Source: Candidatus Koribacter versatilis Ellin345
Lineage (GTDB): Bacteria; Acidobacteriota; Terriglobia; Terriglobales; Acidobacteriaceae
Length of the DNA: 64,000 nt
Assembly (NCBI RefSeq): GCF_000014005.1
Contig: NC_008009.1
Span: forward strand, 3,038,001-3,102,000
Reading direction: 5' to 3'
Below are positions 9,545 to 17,972 of the stretch, one piece after another. Both the position numbers and the translations under genes were made by a program. A model generated the notes under the pieces. The model did no database searches and was not told where the DNA came from. It was given only the letters and a program-made list of their open reading frames with translations. Every line of letters starts with the position of its first letter. The first letter of the stretch is position 1.

Positions 9545-10834
9545 ATGCGAAGATTCGCATTCCTACTGTTGCTCTGCGGGCTATGTGCCGCACAATCTCC
9601 CACCCCTAAGCAGCCGGCCAAAGCAGCCCCCGTCGGCTGGAAGGCCATTCACGACTCTGCCCTCGTTGTTGATACCCATGCCGACACTCCGCAACCTTGG
9701 CTGGACAAGAACATCAACGCCGCCGACCCCGACTCGAAGCTGATGGTCACGATTCCGGCGGCCAAAGCCGGCAACCTCGGTGCCGAGTTTTTCTCGATCT
9801 GGGTGGATCCAGTAAAGTTCAAAGGCCATTACCCCGACCGCACTCTCGCGCTCATCGATGCCGTCTATCAGCAGGTCCAGCGCAATCCGAAAGACATGAT
9901 GTTCGCCACCAGCGTGAAGGACATCTACGCCGCTCGCCGCGAACATAAGCTCGCCTCGTTGATGGGAATCGAGGGTGGCCATTCCATCGCCAACGATCTC
10001 GGACTACTGCGCGATTACTACCGCCTCGGCGTGCGTTATATGACGCTCACCTGGTCGAACACCAACGACTGGGCTGACTCCTCCGGTGACGTGGACGACA
10101 AGAACATTCAGCACCACGACGGTCTTACCGATTTCGGCCGCGACGTGGTCCGTGAGATGAACCGCATCGGCATGATCGTGGACATCTCCCACACCTCTGA
10201 CCGCACCTTTTACAAGACGCTGGTCGTCGCCCGCGCTCCCGTAATCGCCTCGCACTCTTCTTCTCGCGCGCTCACCAACGTTCCCCGCAACATGACCGAC
10301 GACATGCTCCGCGCCCTCAACCGTAACGGCGGTGTCGCCATGGTCAACTTCAACTGCGGATTCATCAGCAACGAATACGCAGCCGCAGAGAAGAAACTCG
10401 AAGCGGAAGACCACTCCATCGCCGACCTTAAGAAGAAAGCTGCCGAACCGGGTTCAAATATCACCGAAGCCGACATCCAGAAGGCGGAAGACGCGTTCTA
10501 CGCCAGTATTCCCCGCCCTCCGCTCAGCAACTTGATTGACCACATTGATCACATGGTGAAAATCGCCGGGATAGATCACGTCGGACTGGGTTCAGATTTC
10601 GACGGCGTTAGCTGCACCCCCGAGGGTATCGATTCGGCCGCCGATCTTCCGAAAATCACGCAGGCACTCCACGACCGCGGCTACAATGCAGAGCAGATTA
10701 AAAAGATTCTCGGCGGCAATATCCTCCATGTCTTTTCCGAAGTGGAGAAGACGGCCGCGCAGCTTCAGGCGGAGTCGCCCGAGAACAAAGACACGCGGCA
10801 CGAGGTAAAGCTCGACGCCCAGCCCAAGAAATAG
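9545..10834 (+). CDS. Membrane dipeptidase, M19 family
   Basis: A 429-residue secreted zinc dipeptidase of the renal dipeptidase family. The ATG at 9545 gives a signal peptide (MRRFAFLLLLCGLCAAQ). An upstream GTG at 9518 is less likely. The M19 metal-ligand motifs are all present and in order: VVDTHADTP (His-x-Asp), MGIEGGHSI (bridging Glu), DISHTSDRT, ASHSSSRAL and GLGSDFDGV. The family cleaves dipeptides, including L-D and dehydro-dipeptides. Here it is probably periplasmic and used in peptide scavenging. It ends 21 bases before the cyclophilin gene, so the two are likely cotranscribed. Confidence 0.92.
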   Translation: MRRFAFLLLLCGLCAAQSPTPKQPAKAAPVGWKAIHDSALVVDTHADTPQPWLDKNINAADPDSKLMVTIPAAKAGNLGAEFFSIWVDPVKFKGHYPDRTLALIDAVYQQVQRNPKDMMFATSVKDIYAARREHKLASLMGIEGGHSIANDLGLLRDYYRLGVRYMTLTWSNTNDWADSSGDVDDKNIQHHDGLTDFGRDVVREMNRIGMIVDISHTSDRTFYKTLVVARAPVIASHSSSRALTNVPRNMTDDMLRALNRNGGVAMVNFNCGFISNEYAAAEKKLEAEDHSIADLKKKAAEPGSNITEADIQKAEDAFYASIPRPPLSNLIDHIDHMVKIAGIDHVGLGSDFDGVSCTPEGIDSAADLPKITQALHDRGYNAEQIKKILGGNILHVFSEVEKTAAQLQAESPENKDTRHEVKLDAQPKK

Positions 10835-10855
10835 TCCGACATAGGAGCCTTACTT

Positions 10856-11656
10856 ATGCGCACGATCACGACCTTCGCGCTCGCACTTATCGCAGTCGCT
10901 AGCTTTGCCCAGGACAAACCCGCCGCTACTCCGGCGAAAGTGCCGCCGCTGAACGTTCGCGTGAAGCCCGCGGCCGCGCCCGCGATTCCCGCCGTGGCAG
11001 ACAAGGACATCACCCCCGAACTCGCCCACACCACGCTCGGCACACCCGAGCAGCCCGTCGCGGTGATTGAGACCACCAAGGGGACCTTCCGCTGTGTGCT
11101 CTTTAAGATGGAAGCTCCGCTCACGGTCGAGAACTTCATCGGTCTCGCGCGTGGCACCAAGGACTGGACCGATCCCGGCACTGGCTTCAAGAAGCACAAC
11201 GTCCCGCTGTACACCGGCACACAGTTTCACCGCGTCATCCCGAATTTCATGGTCCAGGGCGGCGATCCGATGGGCACCGGCATGGGCGATCCCGGCTACA
11301 AGTTCAAGGATGAGTTCAACTCCGACCTGAACTTCGACCGTCCCGCCCGCCTCGCCATGGCTAATTCAGGCGCCAATACTAACGGCAGCCAGTTCTTCAT
11401 CACCGAAGTCCCCACGCCGCACCTCAACCAGAAGCACACTATTTTTGGCCAGTGCGACAACGTGGACCTGGTCCAGCAGATGGCCCGAGTCCCCCGCGAC
11501 GAACGCAACGACAAGCCCACCGAGAGCATCAGCATTACCGGCATCAAGTTTGAGGGCGTTAAGCCGCCAGCCGCCAAAGCTCCAGTGAAGAAGACCACGG
11601 GCACAGCCACGAAGAGCACAACGACGAAACCGAAGCCGAAGCCGACACCGCAATGA
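10856..11656 (+). CDS. Peptidyl-prolyl cis-trans isomerase, cyclophilin type
   Basis: A 266-residue cyclophilin with an N-terminal signal peptide (MRTITTFALALIAVASFA), so it acts in the periplasm. The catalytic segment FHRVIPNFMVQGGDP contains the Arg and Phe/Met active-site residues, and GANTNGSQFFIT is the second signature. The core spans about residues 58-235. A Lys/Thr/Pro-rich tail (KKTTGTATKSTTTKPKPKP) follows the domain and may bind the wall or an acidic polymer. AGGAG at 10842 precedes the start by 9 bases. It likely shares a transcript with the upstream M19 dipeptidase. Confidence 0.92.
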   Translation: MRTITTFALALIAVASFAQDKPAATPAKVPPLNVRVKPAAAPAIPAVADKDITPELAHTTLGTPEQPVAVIETTKGTFRCVLFKMEAPLTVENFIGLARGTKDWTDPGTGFKKHNVPLYTGTQFHRVIPNFMVQGGDPMGTGMGDPGYKFKDEFNSDLNFDRPARLAMANSGANTNGSQFFITEVPTPHLNQKHTIFGQCDNVDLVQQMARVPRDERNDKPTESISITGIKFEGVKPPAAKAPVKKTTGTATKSTTTKPKPKPTPQ

Positions 11657-11825
11657 GCCCAACGCGGGGCGGACCACCCGTTCGCCCCGTATTCACTCAG
11701 TGGAGCGTACAGCGAAAAGATTTCCGTATCTTCTCTGGTTCTTTCTGTTGCATTCCACCGTCGCTGGCTGTAAATACTCTCCAACGGTACACGGCGGCTA
11801 CCGATTGCGTTTCAGGAGAATCTCA

Positions 11826-11963
11826 GTGAAGAAGACGTTATTCACCCTCGGCGCGACGTTGTTCGCGATCGCGATGTTGATGCCGGTCTCGGCCGCGGCC
11901 CAGACCCATGGCAAACACCATCATCACCACAAGGGCCATCACCATCATCATCACGCCTCGTAG
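11826..11963 (+). CDS. Small secreted His-rich peptide
   Basis: A 45-residue protein with a GTG start at 11826, chosen because AGGAG sits at 11814-11818 with 7 bases of spacing. In-frame codons up to 11700 lack such a site. A signal peptide (MKKTLFTLGATLFAIAML, then ending SAAAQ) should leave a mature peptide of about 20 residues, of which 12 are His in runs of five and six separated by Lys-Gly. Such a chain should bind Ni, Zn, Cu or Co, or haem, in the periplasm. No family is recognised. A strong terminator follows 15 bases later, so it is a one-gene unit. Confidence 0.75.
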   Translation: MKKTLFTLGATLFAIAMLMPVSAAAQTHGKHHHHHKGHHHHHHAS

Positions 11964-11978
11964 TGAGACCGAATTGCG

Positions 11979-12009
11979 AAGCCCCGCGCGCAGCGGGGCT
12001 TTGATTTTT
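11979..12009 (+). terminator. Intrinsic terminator after the His-rich peptide gene
   Basis: A 9-bp stem (11979-11987 with 11993-12001) of AAGCCCCGC type with a 5-base loop is followed by TGATTTTT. It lies between two convergent genes and may also stop transcription from the minus-strand protease gene. Confidence 0.82.
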
Positions 12010-12019
12010 GCAGGTAGTT

Positions 12020-12640
12020 CTATGCCGATTTTTTCATCGAGACCAGGTAATAGCTGCTGATCGATCGCACAAAGTGCCCAAGTTCCGCGCCGCTCAGCTG
12101 AATCGCTGTCGCCGGCTTCCTACTCTTGATGCTGGGGTTCGGATCGCGATATGTAAGAGAAGTCACGTGGATGTGACCTTCCTTATTGACCTCGTACTCT
12201 GCGCTCGTCAGGACTACCGCATGCAGCATGGTGCGCGTTGACCGGATGGTTAACAATACCGGACGTTGCCGCTCCAATTCATCCACCAGCAAATCGGTAG
12301 GCGGGACTCCGCGAATACGTTTCGCGCGCAGCAGAACCTTGTGATGATCGCGATCGTAGGCCGTACCGCTCAGCGCAACGGTGATTTCGTCCTCGCTCGC
12401 CGCTTTGTCGACCGGCTTCCCATAAATCCGACCCACCACGTCGGTTTGTTTTACGGGAATGTGGTACCAGTTAAGGACCATCTGCACCGATGCCGCCCAG
12501 CACCAATCAGTCTTCAACTGAACCGCGGACGCAAAATTGAAATCCGCCGACGGAATGCCGACGGCTGTCGTCTTCTGCGCGCCGGCCCAAGCCGACAACG
12601 CCAGCGCGACGAGCGCGATCCATTTCAATCTCATTCGCAT
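12020..12640 (-). CDS. Papain-like / C39-like cysteine peptidase
   Basis: A secreted protein of about 206 residues. The start is uncertain: ATGs at 12649, 12640 and 12634 are all in frame. I use 12640; a GGGA lies just upstream of it and of 12634. After the signal peptide (LKWIALVALALSAWAGAQ) comes the papain-like nucleophile motif QLKTDWCWAASVQMVL, and later LHAVVLTSAEY (His) and YRDPNP (Asp), in the order of C39-like/papain-like bacterial peptidases. It could process or degrade secreted peptides. No leader-peptide substrate or ABC exporter is next to it, so a bacteriocin role is not supported. Confidence 0.75.
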   Translation of the reverse strand: MRMRLKWIALVALALSAWAGAQKTTAVGIPSADFNFASAVQLKTDWCWAASVQMVLNWYHIPVKQTDVVGRIYGKPVDKAASEDEITVALSGTAYDRDHHKVLLRAKRIRGVPPTDLLVDELERQRPVLLTIRSTRTMLHAVVLTSAEYEVNKEGHIHVTSLTYRDPNPSIKSRKPATAIQLSGAELGHFVRSISSYYLVSMKKSA

Positions 12641-12956
12641 AGTTCCCATTACGACACGACCGGTTAATACCCGCCGTGGCCCCACCCTATTTTGAACCCC
12701 ACTCCAGCTCCAGAGTTGCTAATCGTTGATTGCACACCCAGTTAACTGAGCCCATGAGCGATCTTTCTGATGCCTGAGGCGCACGATTCGACTCGCAAAC
12801 CGAACCATATCCCGCCTTTCGGGCATTGTTCGCGTTTGCGCACCGTGCGAGAGTGCGATTGCGGCCCTCCCCCGCCCCGTGAATTAGAACCCCGAGAGAA
12901 TGTGGGCTAACTCGCCATAGCGAAGCTTTGTCCCACACATAATTCCCAAAATCGAA
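12641..12956. other. Divergent intergenic region before the exopolysaccharide genes
   Basis: 316 bases that should contain the promoters of the protease gene and of the polysaccharide operon. I see no convincing -35/-10 pair and no sigma-54 box. A minus-strand frame through here has no coding character. Confidence 0.5.
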
Positions 12957-15092
12957 ATGTCTCCCTCGCACTCCGAACCTCCGTTCGGTCGTTTGCACTC
13001 CAGCAACGACGAGTTCTCACTCCTCGCCTTAAGTCGAGTACTGTCCGCTCGACGCCGCACCGTCGGATACATCACCGGCGCTGGCATCGCGATCGCAATT
13101 CTGATTTCCCTCTTCTCACCGACCAAATTCGCTGCCACTGCAACACTGGAGTTGAACCCGGCAAATGCTACCAGCTTCAATTTGTCATCTGGGGCGAGTT
13201 CGTCTGATCACGTCGAAGCAGCAGTCAATCAAGCTACCCAGGTCGGAATTCTCCAGAGCGATGAACTCGCGCTGCAAGTCATCACGAAGCTGAAACTTGA
13301 GGAAGTTGCAGACCGACGATCCTTTTTTAAGTTTGGTCGAACAGACGATCGTTCCGTGCCGCTCAATCAGACCCCGGCGCGGACCGGAAGAATGCTCCGT
13401 TCTTTTCACCAGAACTTGCGAGTGCAACCAGTCGGCGGCACCCGCCTCATCGAGATCCGATACCTCGATCGTGATCCTGCTCTCACCGCTGCGGTGGTCA
13501 ACGCCCTTGTGGACGACTATCTCGATCGTCATGTCCAGACTCGCTTCACCGCCACTCGCCAAGCATCCGATTGGCTCTCGCGGCAACTCACCGATCTAAA
13601 GAACGACGTTGAGACCTCCCAGCAGAGACTCGCTGATTATCAACGTGAAACCGGCATTCTTGGCGAGAGCGAGACCAACAACATTGTCACCGCAAAACTT
13701 GAGGACATTAACAAGCAGCTAAGTGCAGCAGAAGCAAATCGCATCGTGAAAGAAGCCGTCTGGCGTCTTGCCAAGAGCGGAGATCCCGAGCTCATCTCCT
13801 CGATGGCAGGCACTTCCCTGGTGCCAGGCATTGCGAGTAGCTCCGCTCCCCTCGGACTTCTGCCCACTCTCCGCGCCCAAGAGGCGCAGCTCAAAGCCGA
13901 CATCGCGCAAAACTCCGAACGCCTCGGGCCTTCATTCCCAAAACTCGTGCAGATGCGTGCCCAACTCGCCGACCTCCAGTCCTCTATTCAATCCGAACTC
14001 GGCAAGATTTCCGCCCGCGCAGAGAACGACTACCTCGCCGCCAAGAATGCCGAAGACATGGAGCGCGCCCTCTTCGCAAAGCAAAAACAAGAAGCGAACC
14101 AGATCAACGACAGCGCCGTGCAATACGGCGTCCTGAAGCGCGAAGCAGATGCCAACCGCGACCTCTACCAAACATTGCTTGGCAAGCTCAAAGAGGCAGG
14201 CGTCCTCGCTGGCCTCCATTCATCGGACATTCTTGTCGTTGACTCAGCGCGCGTTCCGGACAAACCGGCCAGCCCCAAACGCTTACTCAACCTTGTGCTC
14301 GGCGCCGTCATAGGACTGATTCTCGGCGTAAGCATTGCCCTCCTCCAGGACAGCCTCGACCGCACCATTCGCTCGCCCGAAGACGTTGCGCGCGTAAGCA
14401 ACATTCCGACAATTGGCGTAATTCCAGTTCACTCGGACGACGACAAGAGCGAGGCCGACCAGCGCTTCCGCGCCCTCCGCGGGAACCTGCCAGCAGGATC
14501 GCCGCGGGTCACCGTCGTTTCCGGCCCAGCGCCTGGTGAAGGCAAGACAACCGTTGCCATTCATCTCGCTCAATCGCTTGGGCGGCTCGGACGTCGAGTG
14601 CTCCTCGTGGACGCCGACCTACATCGTCCCAGCGTTCACAAGTACCTCAAACTCGACAACTCGTCTGCAGGCCTCAGCGAATTGCTCACTGATTCACATC
14701 TTCTCTCGGGAGATAGCCGAACGCTGCCGGATGGAATCGCGCTATTACTTGCCGGTACAGCAACTGAGCAAGCCATTGATCACGTCGAATCACCTCGGAT
14801 GGGCGCCCTCATCGATCACTGGCGCTCTACATACGACGATATCGTTATTGATACTCCGCCCGTCCTCGCTTACAGCAACGCGGTTTCCATCTCGAAATTT
14901 GCTGACGCGGTCCTCCTCGTACTCCGCGCCGGGCAAACCAGCAGCGACGCCCTTGTTCGCTCACTCGAAATCTTCGAACAGTCAGGTGTGAAAGTAAGCG
15001 GCGCCGTTCTCAACCGACTCGATTTCCACTCGCCCTATTACAAACACTATTACGGCAACGACTACCGCTCCCTGCAAGAGCCCACTTCATGA
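12957..15092 (+). CDS. Polysaccharide chain-length regulator / tyrosine autokinase (Wzc-like)
   Basis: A 711-residue inner-membrane protein joining a Wzz chain-length domain and a BY-kinase domain. Residues about 38-58 and 440-462 are transmembrane. Between them is a periplasmic coiled-coil-rich stretch. The cytoplasmic kinase has Walker A GPAPGEGKTTVAIHL (about 523-537), Walker A' VLLVDADLHRP, and Walker B DIVIDTPPVL. The C-terminal tail carries a Tyr cluster (SPYYKHYYGNDY) of the autophosphorylation type. It controls polymer length and export with the Wza-like protein encoded next, whose ATG overlaps this stop. It opens the exopolysaccharide gene set. No clear Shine-Dalgarno is seen before the ATG. 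Confidence 0.92.
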   Translation: MSPSHSEPPFGRLHSSNDEFSLLALSRVLSARRRTVGYITGAGIAIAILISLFSPTKFAATATLELNPANATSFNLSSGASSSDHVEAAVNQATQVGILQSDELALQVITKLKLEEVADRRSFFKFGRTDDRSVPLNQTPARTGRMLRSFHQNLRVQPVGGTRLIEIRYLDRDPALTAAVVNALVDDYLDRHVQTRFTATRQASDWLSRQLTDLKNDVETSQQRLADYQRETGILGESETNNIVTAKLEDINKQLSAAEANRIVKEAVWRLAKSGDPELISSMAGTSLVPGIASSSAPLGLLPTLRAQEAQLKADIAQNSERLGPSFPKLVQMRAQLADLQSSIQSELGKISARAENDYLAAKNAEDMERALFAKQKQEANQINDSAVQYGVLKREADANRDLYQTLLGKLKEAGVLAGLHSSDILVVDSARVPDKPASPKRLLNLVLGAVIGLILGVSIALLQDSLDRTIRSPEDVARVSNIPTIGVIPVHSDDDKSEADQRFRALRGNLPAGSPRVTVVSGPAPGEGKTTVAIHLAQSLGRLGRRVLLVDADLHRPSVHKYLKLDNSSAGLSELLTDSHLLSGDSRTLPDGIALLLAGTATEQAIDHVESPRMGALIDHWRSTYDDIVIDTPPVLAYSNAVSISKFADAVLLVLRAGQTSSDALVRSLEIFEQSGVKVSGAVLNRLDFHSPYYKHYYGNDYRSLQEPTS

Positions 15093-15955
15093 AGACCCTA
15101 GCTGCGATTCTCCTGCTTCTAAGCGCGACCTTCCTGCGCTCTCAATCCGACGCCAACCTGACGATCGGCCCCGGCGACCTCATCTCTATTGATGTCTTCG
15201 ATGTTTCCGAACTCAAACAGGAGTTACGGGTCAACGAATCCGGAGACGCCGAACTCGCCTTAGTCGGAGCGCTCCACGTCGCGAGTCTCACTCCAGACGC
15301 CGCCTCCACGCAGATCGCGTCTGCGCTCGAATCCCGGAGACTGGTCGTAAAACCTCAAGTCCGGGTCCTCATCCGCGAGTACGCGACTCAGGGCGCTACG
15401 GTCTCCGGCGAAGTTCGCAAGCCAGGTATTTACCAGATCTACGCCCCGCGCCTTCTCTCGCAACTTATTTCTGAAGCCGGCGGCCTTACCGAACTCGCTT
15501 CGCCAACCGTCCGAATTAAGCGGCGCAACGGCACCGACGAATCCGTTCGTCTCCCGCGCAACGATAGCTCCTCGCTGATCATGGTCTACCCAGGTGACAC
15601 CATCCTCGTGCAACGAGCAGGCATTACCTATCTTGTAGGCGATGTCTCGCGCTCCGGCGGATTCGTGATGCAAAACGATGGCGAGCTTTCCGTCGCACAA
15701 CTAGTCGCGCTTGGTGGCGGACTCGCACCCACTGCAAAAGCCGGGCACGCAAAGCTCGTCCGCAAGACTCTATCCGGCCGCGAGGAAATCGAAGTCAATG
15801 TCGCCGAAATCCTCCGGGGTCGTGCCCCCGACGTCGCCCTCCACAACGAGGACATCCTCTTCATTCCAAATAGCGCATGGAAGACGGCAGCCACGCGGCT
15901 TCAGAACATCACGCAGCTGACCCTCGGGGCAGCCATCTACAGCAGTCTCAACTAG
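15089..15955 (+). CDS. Polysaccharide export protein, Wza-like
   Basis: A 288-residue exported protein with a signal peptide (MKTLAAILLLLSATFLRS), but no lipobox Cys at the cleavage region. It has the Poly_export domain first (LTIGPGDLISIDVFDVSEL, about 24-100) and then two SLBB-type domains (ATVSGEVRKPGIYQI about 110-165, and YLVGDVSRSGGFVMQ about 188-240). It would form the outer-membrane or periplasmic channel for the polymer, partnering the upstream Wzc-like kinase. Its start overlaps the kinase stop (ATGA). Confidence 0.9.
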   Translation: MKTLAAILLLLSATFLRSQSDANLTIGPGDLISIDVFDVSELKQELRVNESGDAELALVGALHVASLTPDAASTQIASALESRRLVVKPQVRVLIREYATQGATVSGEVRKPGIYQIYAPRLLSQLISEAGGLTELASPTVRIKRRNGTDESVRLPRNDSSSLIMVYPGDTILVQRAGITYLVGDVSRSGGFVMQNDGELSVAQLVALGGGLAPTAKAGHAKLVRKTLSGREEIEVNVAEILRGRAPDVALHNEDILFIPNSAWKTAATRLQNITQLTLGAAIYSSLN

Positions 15956-15957
15956 AG

Positions 15958-16692
15958 ATGAGAGTCATCCTCCACGCCGACGACCTGGGCATCAGCTCTG
16001 TCGTCAACGAATCGGTGTTTTGTCTCCTGGATGAAGGACGCCTGACTTCCGCCAGCATCCTCGCCAACGGGCCGGAATTCCGCGAAGCCGCTCGCCTTAG
16101 CAAGTTTTTCCCTCACTGCTCGTTCGGCATGCATCTGAACCTCACGGAATTTGCACCGCTCCTCCCTTCGGCAGGGTTGGCTCCCTTCCTGTCCTCGGAC
16201 GGCAGCTTTCAGCGGAAGGCGATACCGCTGCGTCTCGATGGTCAGGTTCAGCGCGCAGTCGTCAAGGAGTGGCGTGCCCAGATCGCTTGTCTGCGGAATG
16301 CCGGCGTGACGATCAGCCACATTGATTCTCATCATCACATCCACACCCGGCTCGCATTGCTTCCCTGCTTACTCGAAGTTTGCGCCGAAGAAAAGATTGA
16401 TCGGGTGCGCCTGCGCCACACCTTCACCGGAAATGAGGCCCTTTCCCGCTGGCGGATCGACAACCTGCTCTACAACTGGACGCTCCGTCAGTCCTTCACT
16501 TGCACCGATGAATTCGGCCCGTTGCTCGCCTATGTCAAAGGCCCGCACCGCCTGCCCGAGAGCTGCACCGCCGAACTCATGGTTCATCCCGGTCACGAAA
16601 ACTATTCGCAGGAAACATCTGCGCTCACTTACTGTGGGAGTCGCGATTTCCTGTCGCAACACGAACGAATCAGTTACTTGGATCTCAATTGA
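15958..16692 (+). CDS. YdjC/ChbG-family carbohydrate deacetylase
   Basis: A 244-residue protein. The ATG at 15958 begins MRVILHADDLGIS, the metal-binding Asp-Asp motif of the YdjC/ChbG family, 2 bases after the previous stop. Longer frames upstream are overlap artefacts. Further family motifs are GMHLNLTE and HIDSHHHIHT, giving the remaining His ligands. ChbG removes an acetyl group from N-acetylated oligosaccharides. In this cluster the likely substrate is an N-acetylated sugar of the exopolysaccharide or its lipid-linked precursor. There is no signal peptide, so it should act in the cytoplasm. Confidence 0.86.
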   Translation: MRVILHADDLGISSVVNESVFCLLDEGRLTSASILANGPEFREAARLSKFFPHCSFGMHLNLTEFAPLLPSAGLAPFLSSDGSFQRKAIPLRLDGQVQRAVVKEWRAQIACLRNAGVTISHIDSHHHIHTRLALLPCLLEVCAEEKIDRVRLRHTFTGNEALSRWRIDNLLYNWTLRQSFTCTDEFGPLLAYVKGPHRLPESCTAELMVHPGHENYSQETSALTYCGSRDFLSQHERISYLDLN

Positions 16693-17972
16693 GTCTCCTG
16701 GGCCCCCCGCGCAGCACCCGCCGTAATTCCCTGTGGATGATCGGGTCGCGCACCGCCCGCACGCTGGTTACAGCGCTTTATTTCATTCTGCTCGCGCGCT
16801 CCCTTGGTTCCGACGGCTACGGTGCATTCACCGCCGCGTGCGCCATCATCGGTATCGTCTCCCCATTCGCAAGTCTCGGAACAGGCAACGTTCTAGTGCA
16901 GTATGTTGCCCGCAATCGCGAAGAGTTTCCGGTCCGCTGGGGCCATTGCCTGCTGGTCACACTGATCTCCGGCGTGCTTCTTACCGCTGTCGTTCTCGTC
17001 ATCGTTCCTCTTGCGCTAACTCACGGTGTGCCGCTGCCGCTTATCGCCTGCATCGCCATTGCCGAACTGATCTTCGCCCGCCTTCTGGACGCTGCCGCGA
17101 TGGCGTTTCAAGCCTTCGAGCGCCTCGCTGTCACAGGCTGGATCATCCTCGCTCTCAGTGTCAGCCGACTTCTTGCAGCGTCGCTTCTTCTCCATACACG
17201 TCACGCGACCGCCGTACATTGGTCTGTCCTGTATCTCGCGAGCACCGTCGTTCCAGCAGTCATTGCGCTCTGTTACGTTGCCCGCGAACTCGGCGCACCA
17301 AGATTTGGACGATGGACAACGCCGCGCGACCTCCTCACCGGCCTTTACTTTTCAGTCTCACAAGCCGCGCAAACCGTCTACAACGACATCGACAAAGCCA
17401 TGCTGGCGCGACTCTCTGGCCTCGCGGCCGCCGGCATCTACGCCGCTGCATATCGCATTATCGACGCCGCGTTCTCGCCCGTTCTTTCTGTTCTCGCCGC
17501 GACGTACGCAGGATTCTTCCGCCACGGCCAGCAAGGGCTGCAAAGTTCCTCGGCGTTCGCTCGCCGGATCATGCCGCGCACGTTCCTTTACTCTTTGTTC
17601 GCCGCGTCACTCCTGTGGGTCGCCGCTCCCTATCTGCCGTTCATCATTGGTCCGCAGTTCAACGACTCCGTGTGGGTTCTCCGCTGGCTCTCACCGCTTC
17701 TGGTCCTGCGCAATCTGCACTATCTCGCAGCTGACTCTCTCACCGGCGCCGGTTATCAATCCACACGCACGTTATTGCAGCTCCTTGTCGCAGCACTCAA
17801 TATCGGCTTGAATATCGCCCTTTTGCCGCGCTACTCATGGCGCGGCGCCGTCTGGACCAGCCTGGCCTCCGATGGCGTTATAGCACTCGCCATGTGGATC
17901 GCCCTCTGGTACTTGCGCGCCCGAGAAGTTAAACGCTGCAACGTCCTCAGCCCGGAGTGGGTCGAAGCATGA
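16689..17972 (+). CDS. Lipid-linked oligosaccharide flippase, Wzx-like
   Basis: A 427-residue integral membrane protein of the polysaccharide-transport/MOP superfamily with about 12-14 hydrophobic helices. It starts with SLLGPPRSTRRNSLWMIGSR, the polar lead typical of Wzx proteins, followed by TALYFILLARSLGSDGYG. I use the TTG at 16689, which overlaps the stop of the deacetylase gene. The next gene starts inside its stop (ATGA). It would flip the undecaprenyl-linked repeat unit to the periplasmic face. Assignment rests on topology and neighbourhood. Confidence 0.83.
   Translation: MSLLGPPRSTRRNSLWMIGSRTARTLVTALYFILLARSLGSDGYGAFTAACAIIGIVSPFASLGTGNVLVQYVARNREEFPVRWGHCLLVTLISGVLLTAVVLVIVPLALTHGVPLPLIACIAIAELIFARLLDAAAMAFQAFERLAVTGWIILALSVSRLLAASLLLHTRHATAVHWSVLYLASTVVPAVIALCYVARELGAPRFGRWTTPRDLLTGLYFSVSQAAQTVYNDIDKAMLARLSGLAAAGIYAAAYRIIDAAFSPVLSVLAATYAGFFRHGQQGLQSSSAFARRIMPRTFLYSLFAASLLWVAAPYLPFIIGPQFNDSVWVLRWLSPLLVLRNLHYLAADSLTGAGYQSTRTLLQLLVAALNIGLNIALLPRYSWRGAVWTSLASDGVIALAMWIALWYLRAREVKRCNVLSPEWVEA

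Noticed and set aside
12020-12640. Bacteriocin-processing system around the C39-like peptidase
   Set aside because: No ABC exporter, double-Gly leader or immunity-like gene is nearby. The His-rich peptide next to it has an ordinary signal peptide and its own terminator.
12687-12998. Minus-strand frame of 103 codons upstream of the exopolysaccharide operon
   Set aside because: It overlaps the start of the tyrosine kinase gene and has no RBS, motif or plausible composition. A stretch with TCGAATC suggested a tRNA, but no cloverleaf with a proper acceptor stem can be drawn.
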